A stretch of DNA of 33,191 bases from Marinosulfonomonas sp. (GTDB lineage: Bacteria; Pseudomonadota; Alphaproteobacteria; Rhodobacterales; Rhodobacteraceae). Of this stretch, positions 15,841-24,389 are shown in pieces. The notes under the pieces were generated by a model, which was not told where the DNA came from, did no database searches, and was given only the letters and a program-made list of their open reading frames with translations. Position numbers and translations under genes: made by a program. The stretch covers positions 1 to 33,191 of the forward strand of contig JALSRG010000103.1 in assembly GCA_026984915.1 (NCBI GenBank), written 5' to 3'. The stretch's first letter is position 1; each line of letters begins with the position of its first letter.

Positions 15841-17847
15841 ATGTCCGATACTTATTCTCAACAGCGAGAAAGAATGGTGCGCGAACAGGTCTATGCCCGC
15901 GGGGTGCGTGACGGCAAGGTACTGGAGGCACTGCGCACGGTTAAACGCGAAGAATTTCTTCCCGCCGACATGCGGCCCAATGCTTATCTGGACAGGCCCC
16001 TTCCGATTGCCGCCGGGCAGACGATTTCGCAGCCCTATATCGTGGGTTTCATGGTCGAAGCCCTGAATCTCGAAGGCGGAGAAAAGGTGCTGGAAATTGG
16101 CGCGGGCTGCGGCTATGCCGCGGCCGTTCTGTCGCGGATTGCCAAGGAAGTCTGGACGATAGAACGCATCGCGGAGCTGGCCGACATTGCCGCCGAAAAC
16201 CTGAGCAGGCAGGGGTATGACAATGTGCATGTCATCCAGGGGGACGGCACCAAAGGCTGGCCGGATGCAGCACCTTATGACGCCATTCTCGTATCTGCCG
16301 GCTCACCCGATATTCCGGAATCTCTCAAGGCACAACTGAAGGTTGGCGGCCGGCTGGTGGTGCCGGTTGGGAAAAACCCGATCGTTCAGGAATTGCTGCG
16401 CCTGACAAAACGCGAAGATGGCGGGTTTGACCGCGAGGAACTGGCCGATGTCCGATTTGTGCCCCTGATCGGGGAAGAGGGCTGGGAAAGCAACGAGCCA
16501 CCTGCGGACAACGGCAAGCCGCGCCTCATCGAAACCCGGCCCCGGCAGACGGATGATCTTCCTGCATGGATCAAGAAATCCGCGCAAGTCTTTGATACAG
16601 TGGAAGAAGCCAACCTGGATGCCCTGATTGAACGCATCGGCAACGCACGCGTGGTCCTGCTGGGAGAGGCCAGCCACGGCACCAGTGAATTTTACCGGAT
16701 GCGTGACAGGATCACCCGCAGGCTGATCGAGGAAAAGGGCTTCAACATCGTTGCGGTCGAGGCCGATTGGCCCGATGCCGCGCGCATTGACGATTATGTG
16801 CGCCACGTAGATGTCCCGCCATCGAGCTGGGAAGCCTTTGCCCGTTTCCCGGTCTGGATGTGGCGAAATGAAGAGATGCGCCGGTTTGTTGACTGGATGC
16901 ATGAACACAACCGCGACCTGCCAGAAGCGCAACGGGCAGGATTTTACGGGCTGGACATGTATTCGCTCTATAATTCCGCCAGCCGGGTTATCGAATATCT
17001 GGATGGTATTGACCCCGATCTGGCCCGCATCGCACGCGAACGCTATGGCTGCCTGTCGCCATGGGAAAGTGATCCGGCGGCCTATGGGCATGCAGCCCTG
17101 ACCGGAAAATACCGGGCCTGTGAAGATGACGTCGTCAAAATGCTGACAGATTTGTTCAAAAACCAGAGCAAACTGGCCGCGCATGACGGGGAGAAATTCC
17201 TTGATGCGACGCAAAATGCCCGTCTCGTGGCAGATGCCGAGCGTTATTATCGGGTGATGTATTATGGCTCACATGCCTCATGGAATCTGCGCGATACACA
17301 TATGTTCGACACGCTGCGCACCTTGCTGACCTTCCGGGGGGCCGGGTCAAAAGCGGTCGTCTGGGCGCATAATTCACACATAGGTGACGCGGCCTTTACG
17401 GAAATGTCCGCGCGCGGTGAGATCAACATTGGCCAGTTGGCGCGCGACGCTTTCCCGCAGCAGACCTGTCATATCGGTTTTGGAACCGACCACGGCACCG
17501 TGGCGGCGGCGTCCAACTGGGAAGGCCCGATGGAGATCAAGAATGTGCGCCCGTCTCATGCACAAAGCTTTGAGCGTATCTTTCACAGAACCGAGCAACC
17601 CGGCCTGATCCTGCCCCTGCGACGCGCCGATGATGCGTCGTTGCATGACGAACTGGCCAAACCACGGCTGGAGCGGGCAATCGGCGTGATCTACCGACCT
17701 GAGACAGAGCTGGCCAGCCATTATTTCGAGGCAAAGCTGTCCCGGCAGTTTGACGAGTATATCTGGATAGATGCAACCCGGGCTGTGACGCCGCTTGATG
17801 CTGAACAAATGCCCGGCTTGCCAGACCTGTATCCGTTTGGAGTGTAA
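15841..17847 (+). CDS. Protein-L-isoaspartate O-methyltransferase fused to an erythromycin-esterase-family domain
   Basis: 668-aa two-domain protein. Residues about 8-215 form a Pcm-type SAM methyltransferase with TISQPYIV (60-67) and SAM motif I VLEIGAGCGY (83-92); family members repair isoaspartyl residues in aged proteins. Residues about 255-660 are an erythromycin-esterase-family (EreA/ChaN-like) domain with LLGEASHGTSEFYRMR (Glu276, His279), VAVEADWPDA (Glu308) and WAHNSHIGDA. Members of this second family are mostly of unknown substrate, so drug resistance should not be assumed. AAAGGAG precedes the ATG. It is the first gene of a tight three-gene operon with an unknown helical protein and a PolX, which suggests a repair or stress role. 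Confidence 0.9.
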   Translation: MSDTYSQQRERMVREQVYARGVRDGKVLEALRTVKREEFLPADMRPNAYLDRPLPIAAGQTISQPYIVGFMVEALNLEGGEKVLEIGAGCGYAAAVLSRIAKEVWTIERIAELADIAAENLSRQGYDNVHVIQGDGTKGWPDAAPYDAILVSAGSPDIPESLKAQLKVGGRLVVPVGKNPIVQELLRLTKREDGGFDREELADVRFVPLIGEEGWESNEPPADNGKPRLIETRPRQTDDLPAWIKKSAQVFDTVEEANLDALIERIGNARVVLLGEASHGTSEFYRMRDRITRRLIEEKGFNIVAVEADWPDAARIDDYVRHVDVPPSSWEAFARFPVWMWRNEEMRRFVDWMHEHNRDLPEAQRAGFYGLDMYSLYNSASRVIEYLDGIDPDLARIARERYGCLSPWESDPAAYGHAALTGKYRACEDDVVKMLTDLFKNQSKLAAHDGEKFLDATQNARLVADAERYYRVMYYGSHASWNLRDTHMFDTLRTLLTFRGAGSKAVVWAHNSHIGDAAFTEMSARGEINIGQLARDAFPQQTCHIGFGTDHGTVAAASNWEGPMEIKNVRPSHAQSFERIFHRTEQPGLILPLRRADDASLHDELAKPRLERAIGVIYRPETELASHYFEAKLSRQFDEYIWIDATRAVTPLDAEQMPGLPDLYPFGV

Positions 17848-17849
17848 CC

Positions 17850-19055
17850 ATGAGCAACCCCAACCCGGCCGCCAGCCAGGCCGCTGCTTCGGAGATCATG
17901 CTTGCATTTGCCAACCGCACGGGTCTGTCTTCCGACCGGCCCGTGCGGCGATATCTCTGGACGGATGCTTTCGCTGTTTGCAATTTCCTGACGCTTTATC
18001 AGGCAACCCGCGATGAGGCGTTCAAGAAACTTGCCTTGGCCCTGATTGATCAGGTCCATGAAACCCTGGGGCGGTTCAGGCCGGATGACCCCCGCAAGGG
18101 CTGGATCAGCGGGCTGAGCGAAGAAGAGGGGCGAAAGCACCCGACCGCGGGGGGCTTGCGTATTGGCAAGCCCCTGCCCGAGCGGGCACCGGATGCTGCG
18201 TTCGATGCTCAGCTCGAATGGGACCGCGACGGCCAGTATTACCACTACCTTACCAAATGGATGCATGCGCTGATGCAGGCCGGATGCACATTGGACGCAC
18301 CAGAGCTTGTGCGATGGGCCTTGGAACTGGCACTTGTTGCCAATCGGGCCTTTGTCTGGCAAGCGCCCGATCAGAGCATGCGCATGCACTGGAAAATGCG
18401 CACCGATCTTGGCCAGCCCCTGGTTGCATCCATGGGGCAGCACGACCCGCTGGACGGGCTGGTGACATGTCTCTCTCTGGTCAGGGCCGTGCAGAAATGT
18501 ACACCAGACAGCCCATTGGAAGAGTTGCATGGCAACATCAGAACCCTGGCACAGATTACCGGTTCCCAATCCCTGGAAACCGATGACCCCCTCGGGCTGG
18601 GGGGATTGCTGTTTGATGCCGGCAGATTGCTGCAACTCCCGCCGGACTGTACCGACCTGCCTGGAGGTCTGATCAATCGGCTTTTGCGATCAGCCATAGT
18701 CGGAACGGATCTGTTCCTGCAAAAGGGAGGCCTTAACCTTGCGGTCGGACAACGGCTTGCATTTCGAGAACTGGGCCTGGCGATCGGGCTGGAGATCGCT
18801 GATACCCTGCCGCTGGACAGACTGCAGATTTCCGATTCGACCTTGCGGCAAATCCAGTCACTGTCTCACTATCAGCCGGTGCGTACCCATATCCTGAAAA
18901 CATGGTTGATCGCGGCAAACCAGAAACAGGACAGTTGGCAGGCGCATATGGATATCAACAGTGTCATGCTGGCAACCTGCCTCGCCCCGGCCGGGTTTCT
19001 GGTTCTGGCATCCCCCATAGGGAAAGCCCTGAAGAATGAGCATCACAAACAGTGA
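17850..19055 (+). CDS. Uncharacterised 401-aa protein, probably an alpha/alpha-barrel
   Basis: I do not recognise a named family with confidence. The protein is rich in helical stretches and shows motifs reminiscent of six-hairpin (alpha/alpha) barrels: YLWTDAFAVCNFL near the start, LEWDRDGQYYHYLTKWMHAL in the first third and HDPLDGLVTCL in the middle. Aromatic and acidic residues cluster as in carbohydrate-active or lipid-modifying enzymes, but no catalytic assignment is possible. No signal peptide is seen. It starts 2 bases after the Pcm-Ere stop and overlaps the polX start by 20 bases, so it is co-translated with both. Context points to a protein or DNA maintenance function. Confidence 0.85.
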   Translation: MSNPNPAASQAAASEIMLAFANRTGLSSDRPVRRYLWTDAFAVCNFLTLYQATRDEAFKKLALALIDQVHETLGRFRPDDPRKGWISGLSEEEGRKHPTAGGLRIGKPLPERAPDAAFDAQLEWDRDGQYYHYLTKWMHALMQAGCTLDAPELVRWALELALVANRAFVWQAPDQSMRMHWKMRTDLGQPLVASMGQHDPLDGLVTCLSLVRAVQKCTPDSPLEELHGNIRTLAQITGSQSLETDDPLGLGGLLFDAGRLLQLPPDCTDLPGGLINRLLRSAIVGTDLFLQKGGLNLAVGQRLAFRELGLAIGLEIADTLPLDRLQISDSTLRQIQSLSHYQPVRTHILKTWLIAANQKQDSWQAHMDINSVMLATCLAPAGFLVLASPIGKALKNEHHKQ

Positions 19056-20739
19056 AATCGCCTCCTTGTTTCGCAAACTGGCGGACCTTCTGGATATCGA
19101 AGGCGCCAACCCTTTCCGCATCCGCGCCTATCGCCAGGCGGCACTGGTCATAGACACCTTCCCGCGGTCAATCGCCGATATGGTGGCAAACGGCGAAGAC
19201 CTTTCACAACTGCCCGGAATAGGCAAGGATCTGGCGGGTAAAATCCAGACCATCGTCAAGACCGGAGATTTCCCGACGCTGGACGAGGTGATGGAGCGGA
19301 CCCCGCCGGTTCTGACGGATCTGTTGCAGATCCCCGGCCTTGGACCGCGCAAGGTCGAACTGCTCTACGAATCCCTGGGGGTCGAAACGCTGGCGGATCT
19401 TGAAACCGCCTTGCGCAACGGCCGGGTTGCCGGCTTGCCCGGCTTTGGTCCCAAGACAGTATCCAACCTTCTGGCCGAACTTGAAAAACTGAGGCTGAAG
19501 GGGCCGGAAAAGCGGCTGCCCATAGTCGAGGCAGATCCGATCGCCGCTTCACTGATCCGCTATCTGTCCGCATTTGAGGGCGTTATCAAAGTCCAGATGG
19601 CCGGCAGTTTCCGGCGGCGCAAAGAAACTGTCGGTGATCTGGATATTGTTGCCGCAGCCAGGAACGGGCCGGGTATGATCCGGTATTTTTGCGCCTTTCC
19701 GGACGTGAGGCAGGTCGAACTGCGGGGGGTAACACGCGGCACGATCATTCTGAAATCAGGATTACATGTAGACCTGCGGGTCGTTGGCGAAAAAAGCTAT
19801 GGCACGACGCTTGCCTATTTTACCGGCGCGCGCTCCCATACGATTTCCATACGAAAGCTGGCTGTCAAAAATGGCTGGAAACTGAATGAATACGGGTTGT
19901 TTGATGCTGCGGGAAAATCTTTGGCCGGGGCCGATGAACAGGGCCTTTACAAAGCCTTCGGCATGGCCTGGATACCGCCGGAATTGCGCGAAATGCACGG
20001 AGAAATGGAAGCGGCGCGCAGCAAAAACCTGCCCGACCTTTTGCCGGAAAACGCCATAAAAGGTGACTTGCGCGTCGCCTCCTCCGTTGCCCCCTTGAGC
20101 GAACTTGCCAACCGCGCCGGGGCACTCGGCTATGAATGGATCGGGATTGCCGACCCCTTCCCTTCAGACCGGTCCGGCCGGAAAAAGCTGCAGACCCGCA
20201 ATGACAGGATTGACCGTTTCAATGCGGGCGGCGCAGCCGTGCATTTCTTCAAGACCGCAACAATTGAAATCCCGCTGAATGGCGGGCTCCCCGATGACAG
20301 CGATCTGCTGACGCAACTGGATTACCTTTGCTGCTATCCGGCAAATCACGCTGGTTCCGAAGGGGCCGATCCAACCGAAAGCCTGATCAGAACAATGGAT
20401 CAGGCCAAAGCCCTCGACCTGCCCGTCATACTGCTGCAACTGACAGGCCGGCAGATCAATGCGCAGGGCAGACTGCATGTAAACCTCGACGCCATGGCAG
20501 AGCACGCGGCAAAGCTTGGCCACGCCATCGAAATCTGCGAACAGCCTGATCAACTGGGTGTCAGTGATACCCAATGCCAGCGTCTCCTTCAAAAAGGTGC
20601 CCGTCTGGCGCTTGCAAGTGGCGCGATGAGTCCAACCGATTTATCCATGATGAAATACGCTGTTTGGCAGGCACGCCGCGGCTGGGCGGAAAGCCGCAAT
20701 GTTGCAAACTGCCGCCATTGGAAAGAGGTTTTCAGATAA
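19036..20739 (+). CDS. polX: Family X DNA polymerase with a degenerate PHP domain
   Basis: 567-aa bacterial PolX. Helix-hairpin-helix motifs are seen at LPGIGKDLA (59-67), IPGLGPRK (99-106) and LPGFGPKT (134-141). The palm carries GSFRRRKETVGDLD (190-203) with catalytic Asp201, Asp203 and Asp246, and the thumb motif YFTGARSHTI is intact, so gap-filling synthesis is expected. The C-terminal PHP domain, normally a Mn2+-dependent 3'-5' exonuclease and AP endonuclease, has lost its ligands: the usual DLHxHT reads DLRVAS (344-349), TDHS reads ADPF, and TDAHS reads SGAMS (528-532). Nearby non-catalytic residues remain aligned, so this is substitution, not truncation. The start overlaps the upstream gene by 20 bases. 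Confidence 0.9.
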   Translation: MSITNSEIASLFRKLADLLDIEGANPFRIRAYRQAALVIDTFPRSIADMVANGEDLSQLPGIGKDLAGKIQTIVKTGDFPTLDEVMERTPPVLTDLLQIPGLGPRKVELLYESLGVETLADLETALRNGRVAGLPGFGPKTVSNLLAELEKLRLKGPEKRLPIVEADPIAASLIRYLSAFEGVIKVQMAGSFRRRKETVGDLDIVAAARNGPGMIRYFCAFPDVRQVELRGVTRGTIILKSGLHVDLRVVGEKSYGTTLAYFTGARSHTISIRKLAVKNGWKLNEYGLFDAAGKSLAGADEQGLYKAFGMAWIPPELREMHGEMEAARSKNLPDLLPENAIKGDLRVASSVAPLSELANRAGALGYEWIGIADPFPSDRSGRKKLQTRNDRIDRFNAGGAAVHFFKTATIEIPLNGGLPDDSDLLTQLDYLCCYPANHAGSEGADPTESLIRTMDQAKALDLPVILLQLTGRQINAQGRLHVNLDAMAEHAAKLGHAIEICEQPDQLGVSDTQCQRLLQKGARLALASGAMSPTDLSMMKYAVWQARRGWAESRNVANCRHWKEVFR

Positions 20740-20757
20740 TCTTTCCCGGAGAGTGCC

Positions 20758-21648
20758 TCAATGAACCGGATAATCCGGATCGCAGGCCTGCTCGATCTGG
20801 ATGGTTGCATGCGCGATGGCGTGATGGTTTTTCAACTCTGCGCGCACGGCATGCAGAAACGCATCTCCCGGCGCACCATCGGGCATGACCAGATGCGCCG
20901 TCAGGGCTGTCTGTGTCGTGCTCAGCGGCCAGATATGCAAATCATGCACGTCGCTTACACCGGGAAGGCCTGCCAGATAGCTTTCTATGTTCTGACGATC
21001 TACCGTATCGGGAACCGCATCCATGACAGCACCGGTGGCCTTGCCCAGAAGCTGCCATGCGGTGACGGCAATCAAGAGACTGACGCCGATTGCCACAACC
21101 GGATCCAACCATTGCCAGCCGGTCAGCAAAATCCCACCAGCCGCCAGAACAACCGCCAGAGAAACCGCGGCATCTGCCGCCATATGCAGATAAGCACCTC
21201 TGGCATTCAGATCATTCCCGTGACCACGAAACAGCATTGCCGACCCGGCATTGATCAGAATACCCACGCCGGCCACGACCATTACAGTACCACCGGGGAT
21301 TTCGACCGGATCTCCAAAGCGGTGAATTGCCTCCCAGACGACGGCACCCGACCCGGCGAGAATGGCAATGGCATTTGCCAGGGCAGCCAGCATCGTCGCG
21401 CGGCCAAACCCATAGGTATAGCGTTGCGTCGCGGATCGCCCCGCCAGGGTTGCCGCCCCCCAGGCAATCAGCAATCCGGCCACATCTGTCAGATTATGTG
21501 CCGCATCCGCAAGCAATGCCAACGAGCCGGTCCAGAACCCGGCAATGGCTTCAAAAACCACATAAGTGGCGTTCAACCCGACAGACCAGCGAAAAGCCGG
21601 AGTAAGGTCAACATCGGAAATATTGGAAGCCGAATGGTCATGCGGCAT
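20758..21648 (-). CDS. Cation diffusion facilitator (CzcD-like) metal transporter
   Basis: 296-aa inner-membrane antiporter that exports Zn2+, Cd2+ or Co2+ in exchange for protons. Six hydrophobic segments cover residues about 20-205 and a cytosolic domain follows. Metal-site motifs HxxxD are visible in helix 2 (DAAHNLTD) and helix 5 (HMAAD), the pattern for zinc transporters. The N-terminus MPHDHS is short, with little of the long His-rich tail found in some relatives. It is convergent with polX, 18 bases away, and lies about 100 bases from the ketose kinase gene. It has no obvious partner. Confidence 0.93.
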   Translation of the reverse strand: MPHDHSASNISDVDLTPAFRWSVGLNATYVVFEAIAGFWTGSLALLADAAHNLTDVAGLLIAWGAATLAGRSATQRYTYGFGRATMLAALANAIAILAGSGAVVWEAIHRFGDPVEIPGGTVMVVAGVGILINAGSAMLFRGHGNDLNARGAYLHMAADAAVSLAVVLAAGGILLTGWQWLDPVVAIGVSLLIAVTAWQLLGKATGAVMDAVPDTVDRQNIESYLAGLPGVSDVHDLHIWPLSTTQTALTAHLVMPDGAPGDAFLHAVRAELKNHHAIAHATIQIEQACDPDYPVH

Positions 21649-21750
21649 AATAATGGCCCTGATCTGTTGCGGATCGTGTTTGCAGCAAGCCTATCCGAAC
21701 AGATAAATGCAGACCAGCCGGTTGGGCAGAAAAGGCGGCGATGCCTGAAA

Positions 21751-23382
21751 TCAGTCTGTTGCGGTTTTCGCCAAATGCTCAAACAGCAGGGCAACAGCCT
21801 CTGCCCCCGGATCATTGTGACCGGCGAGTTTTTCTTCTGCGATATAGCTGGCCCGACCGGCCTTGGCCCGGGTTATGCTTGCGGTCATATCCGCGCCTTT
21901 GCGGGCGGCCAGGGCCGCTGCGGGATAGCCTTCTGACAGGGCCTCAAGAGCCGGGAACAGCGCATCAATCATCGTGCGGTCCCCCGGACGGGCTCCCCCG
22001 ACCTGCTGTATGCGGTCGAGTCCGGCCTTCAGTGCGCCGACAGTATCCTGGCCACTGGCCGAAGCATCCCCCGCCGCTGCAAAGAAGATGGCCAACAATA
22101 CTCCGGACGATCCCCCCATGGTCTGGCTGAGTTCCTGACCTATGGCCCGGTATAGCTGGGTGGCATCGGCCAGTGGCAGATGGTCATATGCCCCTTGCAG
22201 GGCGCGCGCCGCCGTCGCGAGCGTCGATCCCGTGTCGCCATCGCCTGATTTCGCATCCAGCGCGTTCAGTTTCCCTTCAGCGCTGATCAGCGTCTCACAA
22301 CATTCTTCAATCAGTTTTTGTGTTTTTGCATTCTTGGAGGGCATTGGCTGAATGGGCCTTAACCCGTCGGCCAGGGGAATAATCGGTATCTCACCCACCG
22401 GATTGCATCCGGGCCACGCCCAGGGGCCAACGGGGACCTTCAGTGCCACCTCTTCCTCATTTCCCACCGGAAGCAGAGATACGGAAAACCCCTGCATGTC
22501 CAGGGACGTCATCAGAGGCGCCGGGCCAACCATCCAGTGAATTTGACTGCCAATCCGTGATCGCACCAGTTCTTCGGCCAGAACCGCCATCTCAAGCGGT
22601 GTTGTCCCGCCGAGATTGTTCAGCAAGGCCACATGCGGCCCCGGCCCGATATTTGGCGCCAATCTGTCAACCACCATCCCCATCGCAGCATTCGCCCCGG
22701 AAAAATCCACCTGCTCTATACCGGCCTCGCCATGGATTCCCAAGCCAAGCTCGGCTTTCCCGGCCTCGATCCGGTTTTCTTTCGGCGACCCCGGCACCGT
22801 GCAGGTATCCAGTGACATGCCAATCGAAACGACACCATCGATGACATGTTTGGCCACCTGTGCAACCGTTTCCAGATCCGCCCCCTGTTCAGCCAAAGCA
22901 CCTGCGATCTTGTGAACGAACAATGTCCCGGCCACGCCGCGCGGCTGAGGCAGATCAGGCAGCGCAATGTCATCATCCACCACAACCATTTCAACATGTA
23001 ACCCCAGGGCGCGGGCACGTTCCGCCGCCAGGCCAAAATTCAACCTGTCACCTGTGTAATTCTTGACAATCAGCAGGCAGCCAGGTTTGCCTGTGACCGC
23101 CAGTATGCCCGCAAGTACCGCGTCAACCGAGGGTGAGGCAAAAACGTCGCCGCAGACGGCTGCCGTCAGCATCCCCTGCCCGACAAAACCGGCGTGTGAA
23201 GGTTCGTGCCCCGAACCGCCCCCCGAAACAAGGGCAACACGGGAACGGTCCCAGTCCGTCCGCACGACCACCTTGATATGCGGGTATCCGTCAAGACGTG
23301 CAAGCCGCCCACCGGCTGTGCGTAAAACCCCGTCAATGGCTTCGGTAACCAGTGTTTCCTTTGAGTTGATGAATTGCGTCAT
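21751..23382 (-). CDS. Single-chain ATP-dependent dihydroxyacetone-type kinase (DhaK-DhaL fusion)
   Basis: 543-aa kinase of dihydroxyacetone and related short ketoses. The DhaK part (about 1-335) has GGGSGHEPSH (54-63), NYTGD with Asp112 and the covalent substrate-binding His217 in HGEAG. The DhaL part (about 355-543) has the ADP-Mg aspartates Asp376, Asp381 and Asp383 in DAKSGDGD, so ATP rather than PEP-PTS is the donor. The ATG at 23382 follows GAGGAG by about 8 bases; an earlier in-frame ATG at 23397 is part of that site. It is the last gene of a LacI/ABC transporter locus. Dihydroxyacetone, erythrulose or apulose are possible substrates; sequence cannot decide. Confidence 0.92.
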   Translation of the reverse strand: MTQFINSKETLVTEAIDGVLRTAGGRLARLDGYPHIKVVVRTDWDRSRVALVSGGGSGHEPSHAGFVGQGMLTAAVCGDVFASPSVDAVLAGILAVTGKPGCLLIVKNYTGDRLNFGLAAERARALGLHVEMVVVDDDIALPDLPQPRGVAGTLFVHKIAGALAEQGADLETVAQVAKHVIDGVVSIGMSLDTCTVPGSPKENRIEAGKAELGLGIHGEAGIEQVDFSGANAAMGMVVDRLAPNIGPGPHVALLNNLGGTTPLEMAVLAEELVRSRIGSQIHWMVGPAPLMTSLDMQGFSVSLLPVGNEEEVALKVPVGPWAWPGCNPVGEIPIIPLADGLRPIQPMPSKNAKTQKLIEECCETLISAEGKLNALDAKSGDGDTGSTLATAARALQGAYDHLPLADATQLYRAIGQELSQTMGGSSGVLLAIFFAAAGDASASGQDTVGALKAGLDRIQQVGGARPGDRTMIDALFPALEALSEGYPAAALAARKGADMTASITRAKAGRASYIAEEKLAGHNDPGAEAVALLFEHLAKTATD

Positions 23383-23393
23383 GGTCACTCTCC

Positions 23394-24389
23394 TCATTCA
23401 ATTCGGGTTCCGCCCGCATCAAAATACAGCGGAGAACTTGGGGCAATGGCAACACTGTCACCGGGTTTCAGAAGCGTATGCACATCCGTCAAGGTGGTAA
23501 TCGCATGATCCTTCAGTTTCAGATGCAGCCGGCTTTGATCGCCCAGGTGTTCGACCCTTACAACCGTGCTTTCCTGACCTTCACCCTGGATCAGCTGTTC
23601 CGGCCGCAGCCCAATCGTTACGGCACCGGGCGGGGCCCCGGGGAACAGATTCGCAGGCAACAGATTGATGCGCGGAAGCCCAAGCCTCTGCGCAGCGTAT
23701 TGACTGACCGGGCGTTCATAAATCTCACGGGGAGGGCCAAACTGTATCAACGTCCCACTGTCCAGCACCCCCACATGGGTGGCCATTGTCATGGCCTCGA
23801 TCTGGTCGTGGGTGACATAGAGAATGGTCGCGCCAAGACTTGCCTGAATACGCTTCAGTTCCACTCTCAGATCCGCACGCAACTTGGCATCCAGTGAACT
23901 GAGCGGCTCATCCATCAGAAAAATTCTCGGGTCGCGCACAAGCGCCCGACCGATCGAAACACGCTGCATTTCACCGCCGGAAAGCTCGGTCGCCTTGTTG
24001 TCCAGCTTGTGGCTGATGCTCAGAACTTCGGCGACCTCGTCAATCTTGCGCCGAATCTCGTCTTTTGGCGTTCTCAATACAGGTGAACGCAAGGGAAAGG
24101 CCAGATTTTCACGGACCGTCAGATGCGGATACAAAGAATACTGCTGAAAAACCATCGCAACATCGCGCTGTGCAGGCGTGTCGCGCACAACCGATTGTCC
24201 ATCAATCAGAATATCGCCTGCATCGGGATGCTCCAGACCGGATATCAGCCGGAGCATAGTGGTTTTTCCTGCCCCGGTCGGTCCAAGCAGCACCACGAAC
24301 GCACCGTCGGGAACCGTCATTGTGATATTGTCGAGCGCGCGTGTATCCCCAAAGGATTTCGAGACATTCGTCAGGGTGACTTCAGCCAT
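23394..24389 (-). CDS. ABC transporter ATP-binding protein (carbohydrate type)
   Basis: 331-aa MalK/UgpC-like ATPase. Walker A is GPTGAGKTT (about 36-44), the signature is LSGGEMQR, Walker B is IFLMDEP, and the switch is THDQ. A C-terminal regulatory OB-type region follows, as in CUT1 importers. It overlaps the upstream ATPase gene by 8 bases. Having two separate ATPase genes side by side suggests a heterodimer. The Walker A has T where most MalK proteins have S or N, a minor variant. It energises import of the substrate recognised by the binding protein at 27653-28972. Confidence 0.92.
   Translation of the reverse strand: MAEVTLTNVSKSFGDTRALDNITMTVPDGAFVVLLGPTGAGKTTMLRLISGLEHPDAGDILIDGQSVVRDTPAQRDVAMVFQQYSLYPHLTVRENLAFPLRSPVLRTPKDEIRRKIDEVAEVLSISHKLDNKATELSGGEMQRVSIGRALVRDPRIFLMDEPLSSLDAKLRADLRVELKRIQASLGATILYVTHDQIEAMTMATHVGVLDSGTLIQFGPPREIYERPVSQYAAQRLGLPRINLLPANLFPGAPPGAVTIGLRPEQLIQGEGQESTVVRVEHLGDQSRLHLKLKDHAITTLTDVHTLLKPGDSVAIAPSSPLYFDAGGTRIE

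Noticed and set aside
15841-17847. Macrolide resistance gene
   Set aside because: The erythromycin-esterase-family domain is fused to a Pcm domain and sits in a chromosomal repair-type operon without mobile elements. Most family members have no proven drug activity, so a resistance call is not supported.
20761-21936. 391-codon plus-strand ORF antisense to the metal transporter
   Set aside because: Its translation shows no family motif and is rich in Gln, Arg, His and Pro as expected of an antisense shadow, while the minus strand encodes a complete CDF transporter with both HxxxD sites.
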